Source of the DNA: Actinomadura atramentaria DSM 43919
Lineage (GTDB): Bacteria > Actinomycetota > Actinomycetes > Streptosporangiales > Streptosporangiaceae
Length of the DNA stretch: 64,000 nt
Reading direction: 5' to 3'
NCBI RefSeq assembly: GCF_000381885.1
Contig: NZ_KB907217.1
Location: 124,001-188,000 of the forward strand
Part shown: piece by piece, positions 1 to 7,287 of the stretch
Layout of the letters: each line of letters opens with the position of its first letter
How positions within the stretch are numbered: the stretch's first letter is position 1
Program-made: the position numbers and the translations under genes
Notes under the pieces: model-generated
Seen by the model: only the letters and a program-made list of their open reading frames with translations
What the model was told of the DNA's origin: nothing
Database searches by the model: none

Positions 1-292
1 CCGGACGGGCCTGCGGGTGACGGCGGTCGGGCGCACGTCCCTCAGCTACCGCTTCGAGGTCACCGGCGGCGGGGCCGGACCCGCCGTGGAAGGAGCGATG
101 ACCGTGGTCAACGTCGACCCCGCGACCGGGGCCAAGCGCCCGTTCGACGACCTGGAGCGCAAGCTGCTGCTGGAGTCCGGCCCCCAGGAGGGCGACTTCC
201 TGCGGCCGGGCCTGCCGCCCGCGCACCGCGACCCGGGCGCCGTCCCGCTCGCCGCGCCGGGCGGCGACCGGTGGGGCATCGGCTACGGCTGA
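1..292 (+). CDS. acyl-CoA thioesterase-like protein (C-terminal fragment)
   Basis: The reading frame is open from the left edge (frame starting at base 2) to a TGA at 290-292, so the N-terminus lies outside the window. The visible 96 residues contain a stretch (VTAVGRTSLSYRFEVT, then AMTVVNVDPATGAKRPF) that resembles the late beta-strands of hotdog-fold acyl-CoA or 4-hydroxybenzoyl-CoA thioesterases. The catalytic N-terminal part is missing, so activity cannot be judged. The assignment rests on pattern resemblance only. Confidence 0.55.
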   Translation, partial: RTGLRVTAVGRTSLSYRFEVTGGGAGPAVEGAMTVVNVDPATGAKRPFDDLERKLLLESGPQEGDFLRPGLPPAHRDPGAVPLAAPGGDRWGIGYG

Positions 293-382
293 GCGGCGCG
301 GGCGGCCGCGATCCCCCCGCCGCCCGGGCGCGCCGGCCCGTCAGCCACCGCCCGTCAGCCACCGCCCGTCAGGCACCGCCCG

Positions 383-766
383 TCAGACGCTGCGGCCCGG
401 GAACAGGCTCTCGCGCCGGTCGACCAGGCCCGCCCGGTCGAAGTGCCACCAGTCGGTGAACCGCACCTCGACCCGCTCCCCGTCGCGCAGGACGCCGTCG
501 AAGCGGCCCCGGACCGCGACCCAGTCCCCGTCGGCCAGCACCTGCTCCAGATGGTGGCTGCCGCTCGCGATGACCCGCTCCCCCTCGTAGAACCGGCGCA
601 GCGCGTCGATCCCCACGATCTCGGGCGTCCCCTGGCGCTCGTAGCGCACGGCCGGATGGAACAGCGCGACGAGCGCGTCCACCTCCTGCGCGTCCACGAG
701 GGCGTAGTACCGCCGCGCGATCTGGTCTGGAGACTGCTGCCGGAGCGTGCCGTCGACTGGGGCCAC
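383..766 (-). CDS. SnoaL/NTF2-like small protein
   Basis: This 127-residue protein has the SnoaL-like (NTF2 superfamily) layout. An N-terminal helix (PDQIARRYYALVDAQEVDAL) is followed by VALFHPAVRYERQG, a segment on establishing the pocket (IVGIDALRRFYEG), and C-terminal beta-strands (VAVRGRFDGVL, VEVRFTDWWHFD). Family members act as small-molecule isomerases, cyclases or dehydratases, or only bind ligands, so no substrate can be named. The start is GTG at 766. The gene stands alone, with an inverted repeat about 100 bp upstream. Confidence 0.85.
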   Translation of the reverse strand: MAPVDGTLRQQSPDQIARRYYALVDAQEVDALVALFHPAVRYERQGTPEIVGIDALRRFYEGERVIASGSHHLEQVLADGDWVAVRGRFDGVLRDGERVEVRFTDWWHFDRAGLVDRRESLFPGRSV

Positions 767-864
767 TGCTGTCCGCCTCGTGATCCAGGGGTGGTGAGTG
801 GTGGGAGTCTAAGCCGCTCCGGGCCGATCAGCGCTGTTCGCCCCATCAGTTTTCCCTGTCCTGG

Positions 865-883
865 ATTGTCCAGGGGTGACAAT
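865..883. promoter_or_regulatory. inverted repeat upstream of the SnoaL-like gene
   Basis: ATTGTC at 865-870 and GACAAT at 878-883 form a perfect 6-bp inverted repeat with a 7-nt spacer. It lies about 100 bp upstream of the minus-strand gene ending at 383, and downstream of the YihY-family gene. It could be an operator. No T-run follows, which argues against an intrinsic terminator. Confidence 0.3.
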
Positions 884-929
884 TTCCGAGGCGGACGCGC
901 CGCGGGGGACCGCATTCGGCCACGGGGCG

Positions 930-1853
930 TCAGTCCGGGAACTTGCGGGTGTCGCGGGGTTCGGCGAACGGCTCGGCGTCCGGCGGGCGGCCCGCCGCGA
1001 CGGCGCGGCCGCGCTCCAGCTCGGCGTCGAACTCCGCGCCCAGCAGCAGCGCGAGGTTGGAGATCCACAGCCAGACCAGGAAGACGACGACTCCGGCGAT
1101 GCTGCCGTAGGTCTTGTTGTAGCTGCCGAAGTTCACGACGTACACCGCGAACGCGGCGGACGCGACGAGCCAGAGCCCGAGCGCCAGCAGCGCGCCGGGG
1201 CTCACCCACCGGAACCGGCGGCGGACGTTGGGCGCGGCCCAGTACAGCAGCGCGAACACCAGGCTCACCACGACGAGCAGCACCGGCCACTTGGCGACGT
1301 CCCAGACGAGGACGGCCGTGGAGCCCGCGCCGATCGCGTCGCCCGCGCGGCGCGCGAGCGGCCCGGACACGACGACCGCGACGGCCGACACCGCGAGCAG
1401 GACCAGCGTCACGACCGTGATCCCGACGCGCACCGGCAGCGTCCGGGTCAGCGGCCGTCCCTCGGGCATCGCGTAGACGGCGTTCGCGGCGCGCATGAAC
1501 GCGGCGACGTAGCCGGACGCCGACCACAGCGCGCCGAGCAGGCCGATGAGGCCCGCCACGCCCGCGGTCGCCCGGCCGTCGCGCAGTTCGGTGAGGCCGT
1601 TGATGAGGACGGGCCGGATCGCGGCGGGCGCACTGCGCCGCACCTCGTCGATCAGCCCGTCCACCGCCGATGTCCCGGCCAGGCCGACGAGGGACACCAG
1701 CGCCAGCATCGCCGGGAACAGCGCGAGCACGCCGTAGTAGGTGAGCGCGGCGGCCCGGTCGGGCAGCCCATCCGGGCCGTAGCTCTTCACGGCGCGGACG
1801 GCGGCCGCCCGCCAGGTCGCCGCGGGCGCGTCCGCCGGGGCGGCGGCCGTCAC
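930..1853 (-). CDS. YihY/virulence factor BrkB family membrane protein
   Basis: This 307-residue integral membrane protein has the family features: an N-terminal segment (RAVKSYGPDGLPDRAAALTYY, YGVLALFPAMLALVSLVG) followed by about six hydrophobic helices, and a late loop (WVSPGALLALGLWLVASAAF) leading to VNFGSYNKTYGSIAG. The NKTYGS-type motif is a family signature. The function of YihY proteins is unsettled; the historical RNase BN label is not supported. The start overlaps the end of the DUF3618 gene by 4 bp, so the three genes from 2619 down are probably one envelope-related operon. Confidence 0.9.
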   Translation of the reverse strand: MTAAAPADAPAATWRAAAVRAVKSYGPDGLPDRAAALTYYGVLALFPAMLALVSLVGLAGTSAVDGLIDEVRRSAPAAIRPVLINGLTELRDGRATAGVAGLIGLLGALWSASGYVAAFMRAANAVYAMPEGRPLTRTLPVRVGITVVTLVLLAVSAVAVVVSGPLARRAGDAIGAGSTAVLVWDVAKWPVLLVVVSLVFALLYWAAPNVRRRFRWVSPGALLALGLWLVASAAFAVYVVNFGSYNKTYGSIAGVVVFLVWLWISNLALLLGAEFDAELERGRAVAAGRPPDAEPFAEPRDTRKFPD

Positions 1854-2158
1854 CGGCGGCGGGTGAGCCAGGCGGCGATCCCGGCGGCCAGGACGCCCGC
1901 GCCGACCGCGACCGCCCCGAGCGCGGGTCCGCGCGTCGCGGCGGAGCGGGTCTCCGCGCCGGTCGCCCGGGCCCGTTCGGCGGCCCGCTCGCGCAGCTCG
2001 CCCGCGCGGTCCTTCACGCGCGCCTTCACGTCGGCCTTGGCGGCGAGCGCCGCGACGGTGTCGCCGAGGTCGGCGCGGGCCCGCTCGATCTCGGCGCGCA
2101 GCTCGTCGGGCGTGGCGGCCGCGCCCTCGTGGGCGGCCTCGGACAGCTCGCGGGTCAT
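1850..2158 (-). CDS. DUF3618 family protein with C-terminal TM helix
   Basis: This 102-residue protein has the DUF3618 signature near its N-terminus (TPDELRAEIERARADLGDTVAALAAKADVKARVKD), then a charged helical region, and a single C-terminal hydrophobic helix (ALGAVAVGAGVLAAGIAAWL) before a basic tail. It is therefore probably a tail-anchored inner-membrane protein with a cytoplasmic coil. Its ATG overlaps the stop of the upstream holin-like gene by 4 bp. In actinobacteria this family commonly sits beside the holin-X-like protein, as here. Its biochemical role is unknown. Confidence 0.85.
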   Translation of the reverse strand: MTRELSEAAHEGAAATPDELRAEIERARADLGDTVAALAAKADVKARVKDRAGELRERAAERARATGAETRSAATRGPALGAVAVGAGVLAAGIAAWLTRRR

Positions 2159-2619
2159 CGGTGGCTCCTCTCGCGGACCTCGGTCACGTCCCTGCGGGTC
2201 TCGCGCAGCGCGTCGGTCGGCACCGGCGGGACCGCGCGGTCCGTCTGCCGCTTGCCGAGCAGCGCGAGCGCGCCCGCGCCGGCGAACAGCACCGCGGCGA
2301 TGATCAGCGCGGCCGCCCACACCGGCAGGACGAGCGCGAGCGCGGCGATGGCGGCGGCGGCGAGCGCGCCGACGCCGTACAGCGCCACGAGTCCGGCGCC
2401 GCCGAACATCCCGGCGCCGAGTCCGGCGTGCTTGCCCTTCTCCTTGACCTCGGCGACGGCGAGCCGGAGCTCGGCGCGCATCAGCTCCGACGTCTGCTGC
2501 GCCGCCCGGCGGACCAGGTCCCCGGCGCCGTCGTTGGCCCGGTCGTTGGCCCGGTCGTTGGCCCGGTCCGCGGTCGAGGCGCGGGCGTGCCCGTCGAGGT
2601 CGGGCTTGATGGACGTCAT
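2155..2619 (-). CDS. phage holin family / actinobacterial holin-X-like membrane protein
   Basis: This 154-residue protein has a polar N-terminus and an amphipathic helix (LVRRAAQQTSELMRAELRLAVAEVKEKGKHAG), then two long hydrophobic helices (about residues 67-93 and 95-120). This is the pattern of Phage_holin_3_6/DUF1469-type proteins. They are usually chromosomal envelope proteins rather than phage lysis genes, and no phage gene lies nearby. Residues about 17-28 repeat the tetrapeptide RAND three times, encoded by a 12-bp tandem repeat. The ATG is preceded by a GGAGGTG-type ribosome binding site. Confidence 0.85.
   Translation of the reverse strand: MTSIKPDLDGHARASTADRANDRANDRANDGAGDLVRRAAQQTSELMRAELRLAVAEVKEKGKHAGLGAGMFGGAGLVALYGVGALAAAAIAALALVLPVWAAALIIAAVLFAGAGALALLGKRQTDRAVPPVPTDALRETRRDVTEVRERSHR
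2529..2564. repeat. in-frame 12-bp tandem repeat (three units)
   Basis: The unit GGTCGTTGGCCC is present three times (the first copy has one mismatch) inside the holin-like gene. It encodes RAND on the minus strand. Because the unit is a multiple of three, copy-number change would lengthen or shorten the disordered N-terminus without a frameshift. Confidence 0.85.
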
Positions 2620-2693
2620 CGTTGTTCACCTCCGTGCGTCTTCACGCACGCCTGCCCCGCCTCGCGGCGTTCATGCACCGCCCGTCCGGCGGC

Positions 2694-4235
2694 TCAGCCC
2701 GCGGCGGCCGCCGACTCGGCCGCCTCGCCCCGGGCGGGGGCCGCCGCGCGGACCCGCAGGAGCGCGCCGAGGACCGCCGCGCCGGCCAGCAGGACCGCCG
2801 CCGTCCACAGGCAGCAGACGCGCATGGCGCGGACGAACGCGGCGTCGGCGGCGGCGGCGAGGCCGGGGGCGCGGCCGGACGCGGCGACGTCCCGCGCCGA
2901 CTCGGCGGAGACGGCCGCCCGTTCGCGCAGGTCCGGGGCGAGGCCGCTCACCGCGTCCGCGACGCCGTGCCGGTACACGATCGCCAGGACCGCGCCGATG
3001 AGCGCGATGCCGAGCAGGCCGCCGACCTGCCGGACGGTGTTGTTCACCGCGGCGGCCGCGCCCGCCTGCTCCAGCGGCAGGGAGCGCAGCACCGCCGAGG
3101 TGACCGGCGCGATGACCATGCCGATCGTGAAGCCCTGCGCGAAGACGACGATCTCGTACCAGACCAGCGCGGTGTGGAGCCCGAACGTCCCGAACAGCGC
3201 GAAGAACGCCGCGGCCGCCGTCATGGCCGCCGCCGTCACCGGCCGCGCCGACCAGCGCCGCGCCAGCCGGGTGGCCAGCGGCGCGCCGAGCATGACGCCG
3301 AGCGCGGACGGCGCGCCCGCCAGCCCGGCGGCCAGCGGCGTGAAGCCGCGCGCGCCCTGGAGGTAGAACGCGGCGACGAACCCGTGCCCGGCGACGGCGA
3401 GGAACACGGCGGCGAGCGCGAGGTGCCCGGCGGCGAAGTGCCGCCGCCGGAAGAGCCGCGGGTCGAAGCTCGGGCGGGCGAGGCGCAGTTCGACGGCGAC
3501 GAACGCGGCGAGCAGCGCGGCTCCGGCGAGCACCGGGCCGAGGACGCGCGCCGCGTCGAACTCCGTCGCCCGGCCCGCGCTGATCAGGCCGTACGAGACG
3601 AGCCCGAGCCCGGCGGCGGACAGGACGAGCCCGGCCGGGTCGAACCGGCGGCCCGCCGGGGGCCGGCACTCGGGGACGACGAGCAGCACGCCGACGATCC
3701 CGAGGACCGCCACCGGCACGTTGATCAGGAAGATCGAGCCCCACCAGAACCGCTGGAGCAGCAGCCCGGCGACGATCGGCCCGGCCGCCAGGCCGACGCC
3801 GCTGGACGCGGAGAAGATCCCGAGCGCCGCCGCGCGGGCCTCGCCGGGGAAGACCCAGGTCAGGACGGCCATGCTGGCGGGCATCACGAGCGCGCCGCCG
3901 ACCCCCATCAGCGCCCGCGCGGCGATGAGCTGGCCGGGGCCGTCCGCGTAGGCGGCGCCGAGCGACGCGGCGCCGAAGACGGCCATGCCCGCGACGAGCG
4001 TCCTGCGGTGGCCGAACCGGTCGCCGAGCGCACCGGCGGCGAACATCAGCGTCGCGAACGTGAGGGTGTACGCGCCGATGGCCCACTGCAGGTCGCTCGG
4101 GGCCGCGCCGAAGCCCCGGGCGGGGTCGGCCAGGATCTCCAGCGCGAGACCGAGAATGGTCGTGTCGATCCAGACGAGCAGTTGCGAGAAGACCAGGACG
4201 CCGAGGACCAGGCGCTGCCGCCGCGTGAACCTCAT
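2694..4235 (-). CDS. MFS transporter, DHA2 (14-TM) drug exporter type
   Basis: This 513-residue permease has about 14 hydrophobic segments. The loop 2-3 motif A is present (GALGDRFGHRRTLV), and a motif C-like sequence in helix 5 (SSGVGLAAGPIVAGLL) is typical of drug:H+ antiporters. Helix 1 carries the WIDTTIL element of DHA2 exporters. The length matches the EmrB/QacA group. It lies just upstream of the putative biosynthetic region and reads in the same direction as Block A, but without overlap, so a role in product export is possible but unproven. The substrate cannot be read from sequence. Confidence 0.93.
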   Translation of the reverse strand: MRFTRRQRLVLGVLVFSQLLVWIDTTILGLALEILADPARGFGAAPSDLQWAIGAYTLTFATLMFAAGALGDRFGHRRTLVAGMAVFGAASLGAAYADGPGQLIAARALMGVGGALVMPASMAVLTWVFPGEARAAALGIFSASSGVGLAAGPIVAGLLLQRFWWGSIFLINVPVAVLGIVGVLLVVPECRPPAGRRFDPAGLVLSAAGLGLVSYGLISAGRATEFDAARVLGPVLAGAALLAAFVAVELRLARPSFDPRLFRRRHFAAGHLALAAVFLAVAGHGFVAAFYLQGARGFTPLAAGLAGAPSALGVMLGAPLATRLARRWSARPVTAAAMTAAAAFFALFGTFGLHTALVWYEIVVFAQGFTIGMVIAPVTSAVLRSLPLEQAGAAAAVNNTVRQVGGLLGIALIGAVLAIVYRHGVADAVSGLAPDLRERAAVSAESARDVAASGRAPGLAAAADAAFVRAMRVCCLWTAAVLLAGAAVLGALLRVRAAAPARGEAAESAAAAG

Positions 4236-4253
4236 GCCGTCCGCCCGCCGTCC

Positions 4254-5123
4254 TCAGCCGATCGGGCGGCAGAGCATCCGCGCCTCTCCGGTCGCGACGA
4301 GTTCACCGCGCTCCCCCCAGATCCGGCCGCGTCCCGCGAGCAGCCCGGCCGCCGACGACGGGCTGTCGGCGTGCATCAGCAGCCATTCCGAATCCGCCGC
4401 CTGCGGTCGGTGGAACGACACCGACAACGACAGCGTCGGCGCGAAGTGGGTGATCCGGTCGGGGCCGAGGACGCCGATCGCGGCCATGAACGGGTAGACG
4501 TCGATCGCGATCACCGTGCGGCCCGCGTCCACGAAGGGATCGTCGAACCTCGGGCGCGGCCGGAAACGCAGCCACGCGCGGTAGAGCGCTTCGTCCCAGG
4601 GCTTTTCCGGCCATTCCTCGTGCTCCCGCGTATCGACCGGGCGTTCCTCGAAGAGGTCCCAGAATTTCTCTTTCCGGCCGGCGTGCCCGGGGCCGAGGAT
4701 CTCCTGGATCGTCGGCAGCGTCTCGGGCGGCGGGCCGCCCGGCGAGGCCAGCGAGCGCTCAGGGAGCCCGTCGAGGCCGTCGGCGACGCCCCAGACCAGG
4801 CCGTGGACCACCGGCCGGTCGTTCTGGGACATCACGACCCGCACCGAGTGGGTGCGGGCGGTGCGGCGCAGCGTCGTGGTGGTGAGCCGCACCGTTCCGG
4901 GCCGGGGCGAGCTGACGAAATGGCAGTCCACGCTCGCCGGGCGCAGTCCGCCGTCCATGTGCCGCCCGGCGGCGCGCAGCATCAGGACGGCGAGGAATCC
5001 CCCGTTCGGCCCCCAGATCTGCGTGGACTCGTCGATTTCCGCGGTCCATTCGCCGTCGGCCCCGGTGACCGCGGACGCGATATCCAAATCCACCAAAGCG
5101 GACCCCCTCGATTTTTTCGCCAC
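4254..5123 (-). CDS. TesB-like thioesterase family protein
   Basis: This 289-residue protein matches the double-hotdog layout of TesB-like acyl-CoA thioesterases in actinobacteria. The first half contains WTAEIDESTQIWGPNGGFLAVLMLRAAG, with the NGGF loop typical of the family, and VDCHFVSSPRPGTVRL. The second half contains FDDPFVDAGRTVIAIDVYPFMAAIG and LSLSVSFHRP, ending in LVATGEARMLCRPI. It probably hydrolyses or binds an acyl thioester. It is the last gene on the minus strand before the MFS gene, 67 bp after the SRPBCC gene, so it may be the tail of Block A. Confidence 0.88.
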   Translation of the reverse strand: MAKKSRGSALVDLDIASAVTGADGEWTAEIDESTQIWGPNGGFLAVLMLRAAGRHMDGGLRPASVDCHFVSSPRPGTVRLTTTTLRRTARTHSVRVVMSQNDRPVVHGLVWGVADGLDGLPERSLASPGGPPPETLPTIQEILGPGHAGRKEKFWDLFEERPVDTREHEEWPEKPWDEALYRAWLRFRPRPRFDDPFVDAGRTVIAIDVYPFMAAIGVLGPDRITHFAPTLSLSVSFHRPQAADSEWLLMHADSPSSAAGLLAGRGRIWGERGELVATGEARMLCRPIG

Positions 5124-5190
5124 GATACCGCGCCGCCGCGGGGGCGGGAATCCGGCCGCCGCGCGGCGCGGCGGCCGAATGTGGCCCCGG

Positions 5191-5640
5191 TCAGGCGGAG
5201 CCGACCGCCACGGAATCGCGTTCGATGCCGCGCAGCATCTCCTCGCAGTTCTGCCGGAGCGAGCGCTGCGCCACCGGGTTGAGCATTTCCGCGAGCAGGG
5301 GAATTCCGATCTCGAAGTCGATCGTGAGGGTCACGCGGGTGCGCCCGGCGTCGACCGCGTCGACGCGCCACGCGCCGGTGAAGACCTCCATGTCGCCGGA
5401 GACCTGGTCGAACGCCAGGACGCGAGCGTCGTGGTCGAGCGTCTCGGTCTCCTCCCATTCGAGGATCGAGCCCTTGAGCGTGATCGACCACCGGCTGCGG
5501 CGGTCCCGTCCGTCGTCCGCGAGCAGCCGCACCCAGCGGACGCTGCTCATCGACGCCGGGTAGCGCTCGATGTCGACGACCGTGCTCCACACCCGGTCCG
5601 CCGGGGCGGCGATCTCCATGTCCACCGCGATGTCGGGCAT
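5191..5640 (-). CDS. SRPBCC (START-like) family protein
   Basis: This 149-residue polyketide cyclase/dehydrase-type protein opens with the hallmark IAAPADRVWSTVVDIERYPASMSSV. It continues with alternating strands (RSRWSITLKGSILEWEETETLD, TRVTLTIDFEIGIP) and ends with a long helix (LNPVAQRSLRQNCEEMLRGIE) that closes the ligand pocket. Such proteins bind hydrophobic ligands or act as cyclases. The ATG overlaps the stop of the preceding gene (ATGA), so the two are translationally coupled in the acyl-chain block. Substrate unknown. Confidence 0.9.
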   Translation of the reverse strand: MPDIAVDMEIAAPADRVWSTVVDIERYPASMSSVRWVRLLADDGRDRRSRWSITLKGSILEWEETETLDHDARVLAFDQVSGDMEVFTGAWRVDAVDAGRTRVTLTIDFEIGIPLLAEMLNPVAQRSLRQNCEEMLRGIERDSVAVGSA

Positions 5641-6146
5641 CAGTGCGCCTCCTGACTCGTCCACTCCACGGGGAGGAAGCCCTGTTCGCCGACCGCCTCG
5701 GCCAGTTTCAGCCAGTCGCGCGCGGTCGCCAGGGCGGGGAAGTAGCCGTCCGGCGAGATGGGGTTGGGGACATCGCCGACGACCTCGCGCACGCCCGCGA
5801 CCAGGCGGCCGGTGGTCTCCAGCAGCTCGTCCATCGGCGTGTCGAGGCTGGCGCGGACCAGGGCCGCGCAGTCGCGGCCCAGCTCGTGGTCCGCGAGGCG
5901 GTCCAGCGCCCAGGAGATCCGCATCCGCGTCGGGGGCAGCGGCCGCTCGTAGAACAGCACCAGGTTGAGGACGATGGCGCAGTTCTGCCCGATCTTGCGG
6001 GCGGAGTAGCGGGCCAGGCCCGCCTGGCCGTCCGCGACGGCGCCGCGCAGGTCCTCGAAGTCGCCGGTGATGAGCAGGCTCGTGCGCCACACGGCCTGCC
6101 CCTTGCACCAGACGTACCGCCGCGCGTCCACGTCGAGAGTTCTCAC
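5640..6146 (-). CDS. unrecognised 168-aa protein in the FAAL/ACP block
   Basis: I do not recognise this family. The reading is supported by GTGA overlap with the upstream gene, ATGA overlap with the downstream gene, and normal codon bias. The protein is soluble, with no signal peptide or TM helix. Visible blocks are YVWCKGQAVWRTSLLITGD, ARYSARKIGQNCAIVLNLVL, RMRISWALDRLADHELGRDC and NPISPDGYFPALATARDW. The C-terminal half is probably helical. Its fixed place between the nucleotidyltransferase-like and SRPBCC genes suggests a partner role in the same pathway, but no activity can be assigned. Confidence 0.75.
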   Translation of the reverse strand: MRTLDVDARRYVWCKGQAVWRTSLLITGDFEDLRGAVADGQAGLARYSARKIGQNCAIVLNLVLFYERPLPPTRMRISWALDRLADHELGRDCAALVRASLDTPMDELLETTGRLVAGVREVVGDVPNPISPDGYFPALATARDWLKLAEAVGEQGFLPVEWTSQEAH

Positions 6147-7258
6147 CGGTCGGGGTTCCCTTCGTCCTGAAATCCGGCCAGGTCCGCGAGCGCCGTCAGC
6201 TCCGCGACGGGGATGCCGCGGTCCCACGTCATCTCGACCAGGCCGCGTTCGTAGAGGCGGACGAGCAGGTCGGTCTCCGGCCGCGTGCAGTCCGCGCCGC
6301 GCCACGCCGACTCCGACCGGCCCTCCAGCCCCTGCCAGGCCGCGAACTCGTCGGCGTCGAGGTGCCACATGCCGCCGATCTCGGGCGCGACGAGGAAGCG
6401 GTCGCCGCTCGCCGTCAGGCCGCGCAGCGGCGTCGCGGACCAGGTGACGGCGTCGATGAGGGCGTCCACGCCGAGGTCGCGCCCGGACAGGCCCGCGCAC
6501 AGGTCGACGGCGGCGGCGACGTACTCGGCCTCCCCCGACTCCGCGAGCACCGAGAAGCGGTCGTGCAGCGGGACGAGCCCGGGCGCGACGCCCTGCAGCC
6601 GCTCGTACAGCCACTTGTCGCCGGTGAACGGGACGCCCCCGGCCGCGAGCAGCATGTGCAGGCACTCCTCGACGGCGAGCCGCGCGTTCGACGTCGCCGC
6701 CAGCACCCGCCCGGCCCGCAGGGCGAGCTGCGCGATCAGCGCGGACTCGTGCATCCGCTCGGCGTACTCGCGGATGAGCAGGTCCCGGGCGATCTCGCGG
6801 GGGTCGCCGACGGACCCGAGGTCGAGCCGCGGGCCGTCCAGCCGGATGCCGAACGCGATGCGGTGCAGCAGTTTGAGCTGCTGCTCCTCTTCCGTCGTGC
6901 CGAACGAGCCCTGGATCGGACGCGTACCGTCCAGCGCCGCGACGGCGTGGCCGAACAGCTTCTCGATAGCCGCGTGCGAGCGGGTCCAGGCGTCGACGCG
7001 CAGCGTCTTCACCCAGTGCTCCAGCGGCACCCGCGACGACGCGGTGTCCGCGCCGCACACCACCAGGTCGAAGTCGCTCAGCCGGTTGCCGAGGCCGAGG
7101 GCCAGCGAGCCCCCGGCGAGCACGAGGTCGCCGGGGTTCTGGAGGTAGCCGACCACCTCCAGCACCTCGTCGAGGGACACGCCGTGGTAGGCGCGCAGCC
7201 TCCGTTCGAGGTCGGCCAGCCGTTCGTCCTCGGCCAGGACCGTCGTGTCGTTCACCAT
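6143..7258 (-). CDS. nucleotidyltransferase-fold protein of unknown substrate
   Basis: This 371-residue protein has a pol-beta-like nucleotidyltransferase core near the N-terminus: LAGGSLALGLGNRLSDFDLVV places the GGS motif at residues 49-51 and the two catalytic-type carboxylates at D62 and D64. The remainder is mostly helical (YAERMHESALIAQLALRAGRVLAATSNARLAVEECLHMLLAAGG). The C-terminus (PETDLLVRLYERGLVEMTW) looks like a winged or PqqD-like segment. Known relatives add nucleotides to antibiotics, proteins or RNA. Here the enzyme sits next to the acyl-AMP ligase and ACP, so an adenylylating step on an intermediate is conceivable. ATG at 7258 has a GGAGG 8 nt upstream. Confidence 0.75.
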   Translation of the reverse strand: MVNDTTVLAEDERLADLERRLRAYHGVSLDEVLEVVGYLQNPGDLVLAGGSLALGLGNRLSDFDLVVCGADTASSRVPLEHWVKTLRVDAWTRSHAAIEKLFGHAVAALDGTRPIQGSFGTTEEEQQLKLLHRIAFGIRLDGPRLDLGSVGDPREIARDLLIREYAERMHESALIAQLALRAGRVLAATSNARLAVEECLHMLLAAGGVPFTGDKWLYERLQGVAPGLVPLHDRFSVLAESGEAEYVAAAVDLCAGLSGRDLGVDALIDAVTWSATPLRGLTASGDRFLVAPEIGGMWHLDADEFAAWQGLEGRSESAWRGADCTRPETDLLVRLYERGLVEMTWDRGIPVAELTALADLAGFQDEGNPDR

Positions 7259-7287
7259 CTCGTCCGCCTCCTTCGCCTGCGTGGGTC

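Noticed and set aside
2155..2619. Prophage remnant suggested by the holin family name
   Set aside because: No integrase, capsid, lysin or terminase gene is nearby; the DUF3618/holin-X/YihY neighbourhood is a common chromosomal arrangement.
2622..5282. Very long plus-strand reading frame opposite the MFS and thioesterase genes
   Set aside because: It is antisense to two well-supported genes, its translation is Arg/Pro/Gly-rich low complexity, and it has no domain. Typical of high-GC shadow frames.
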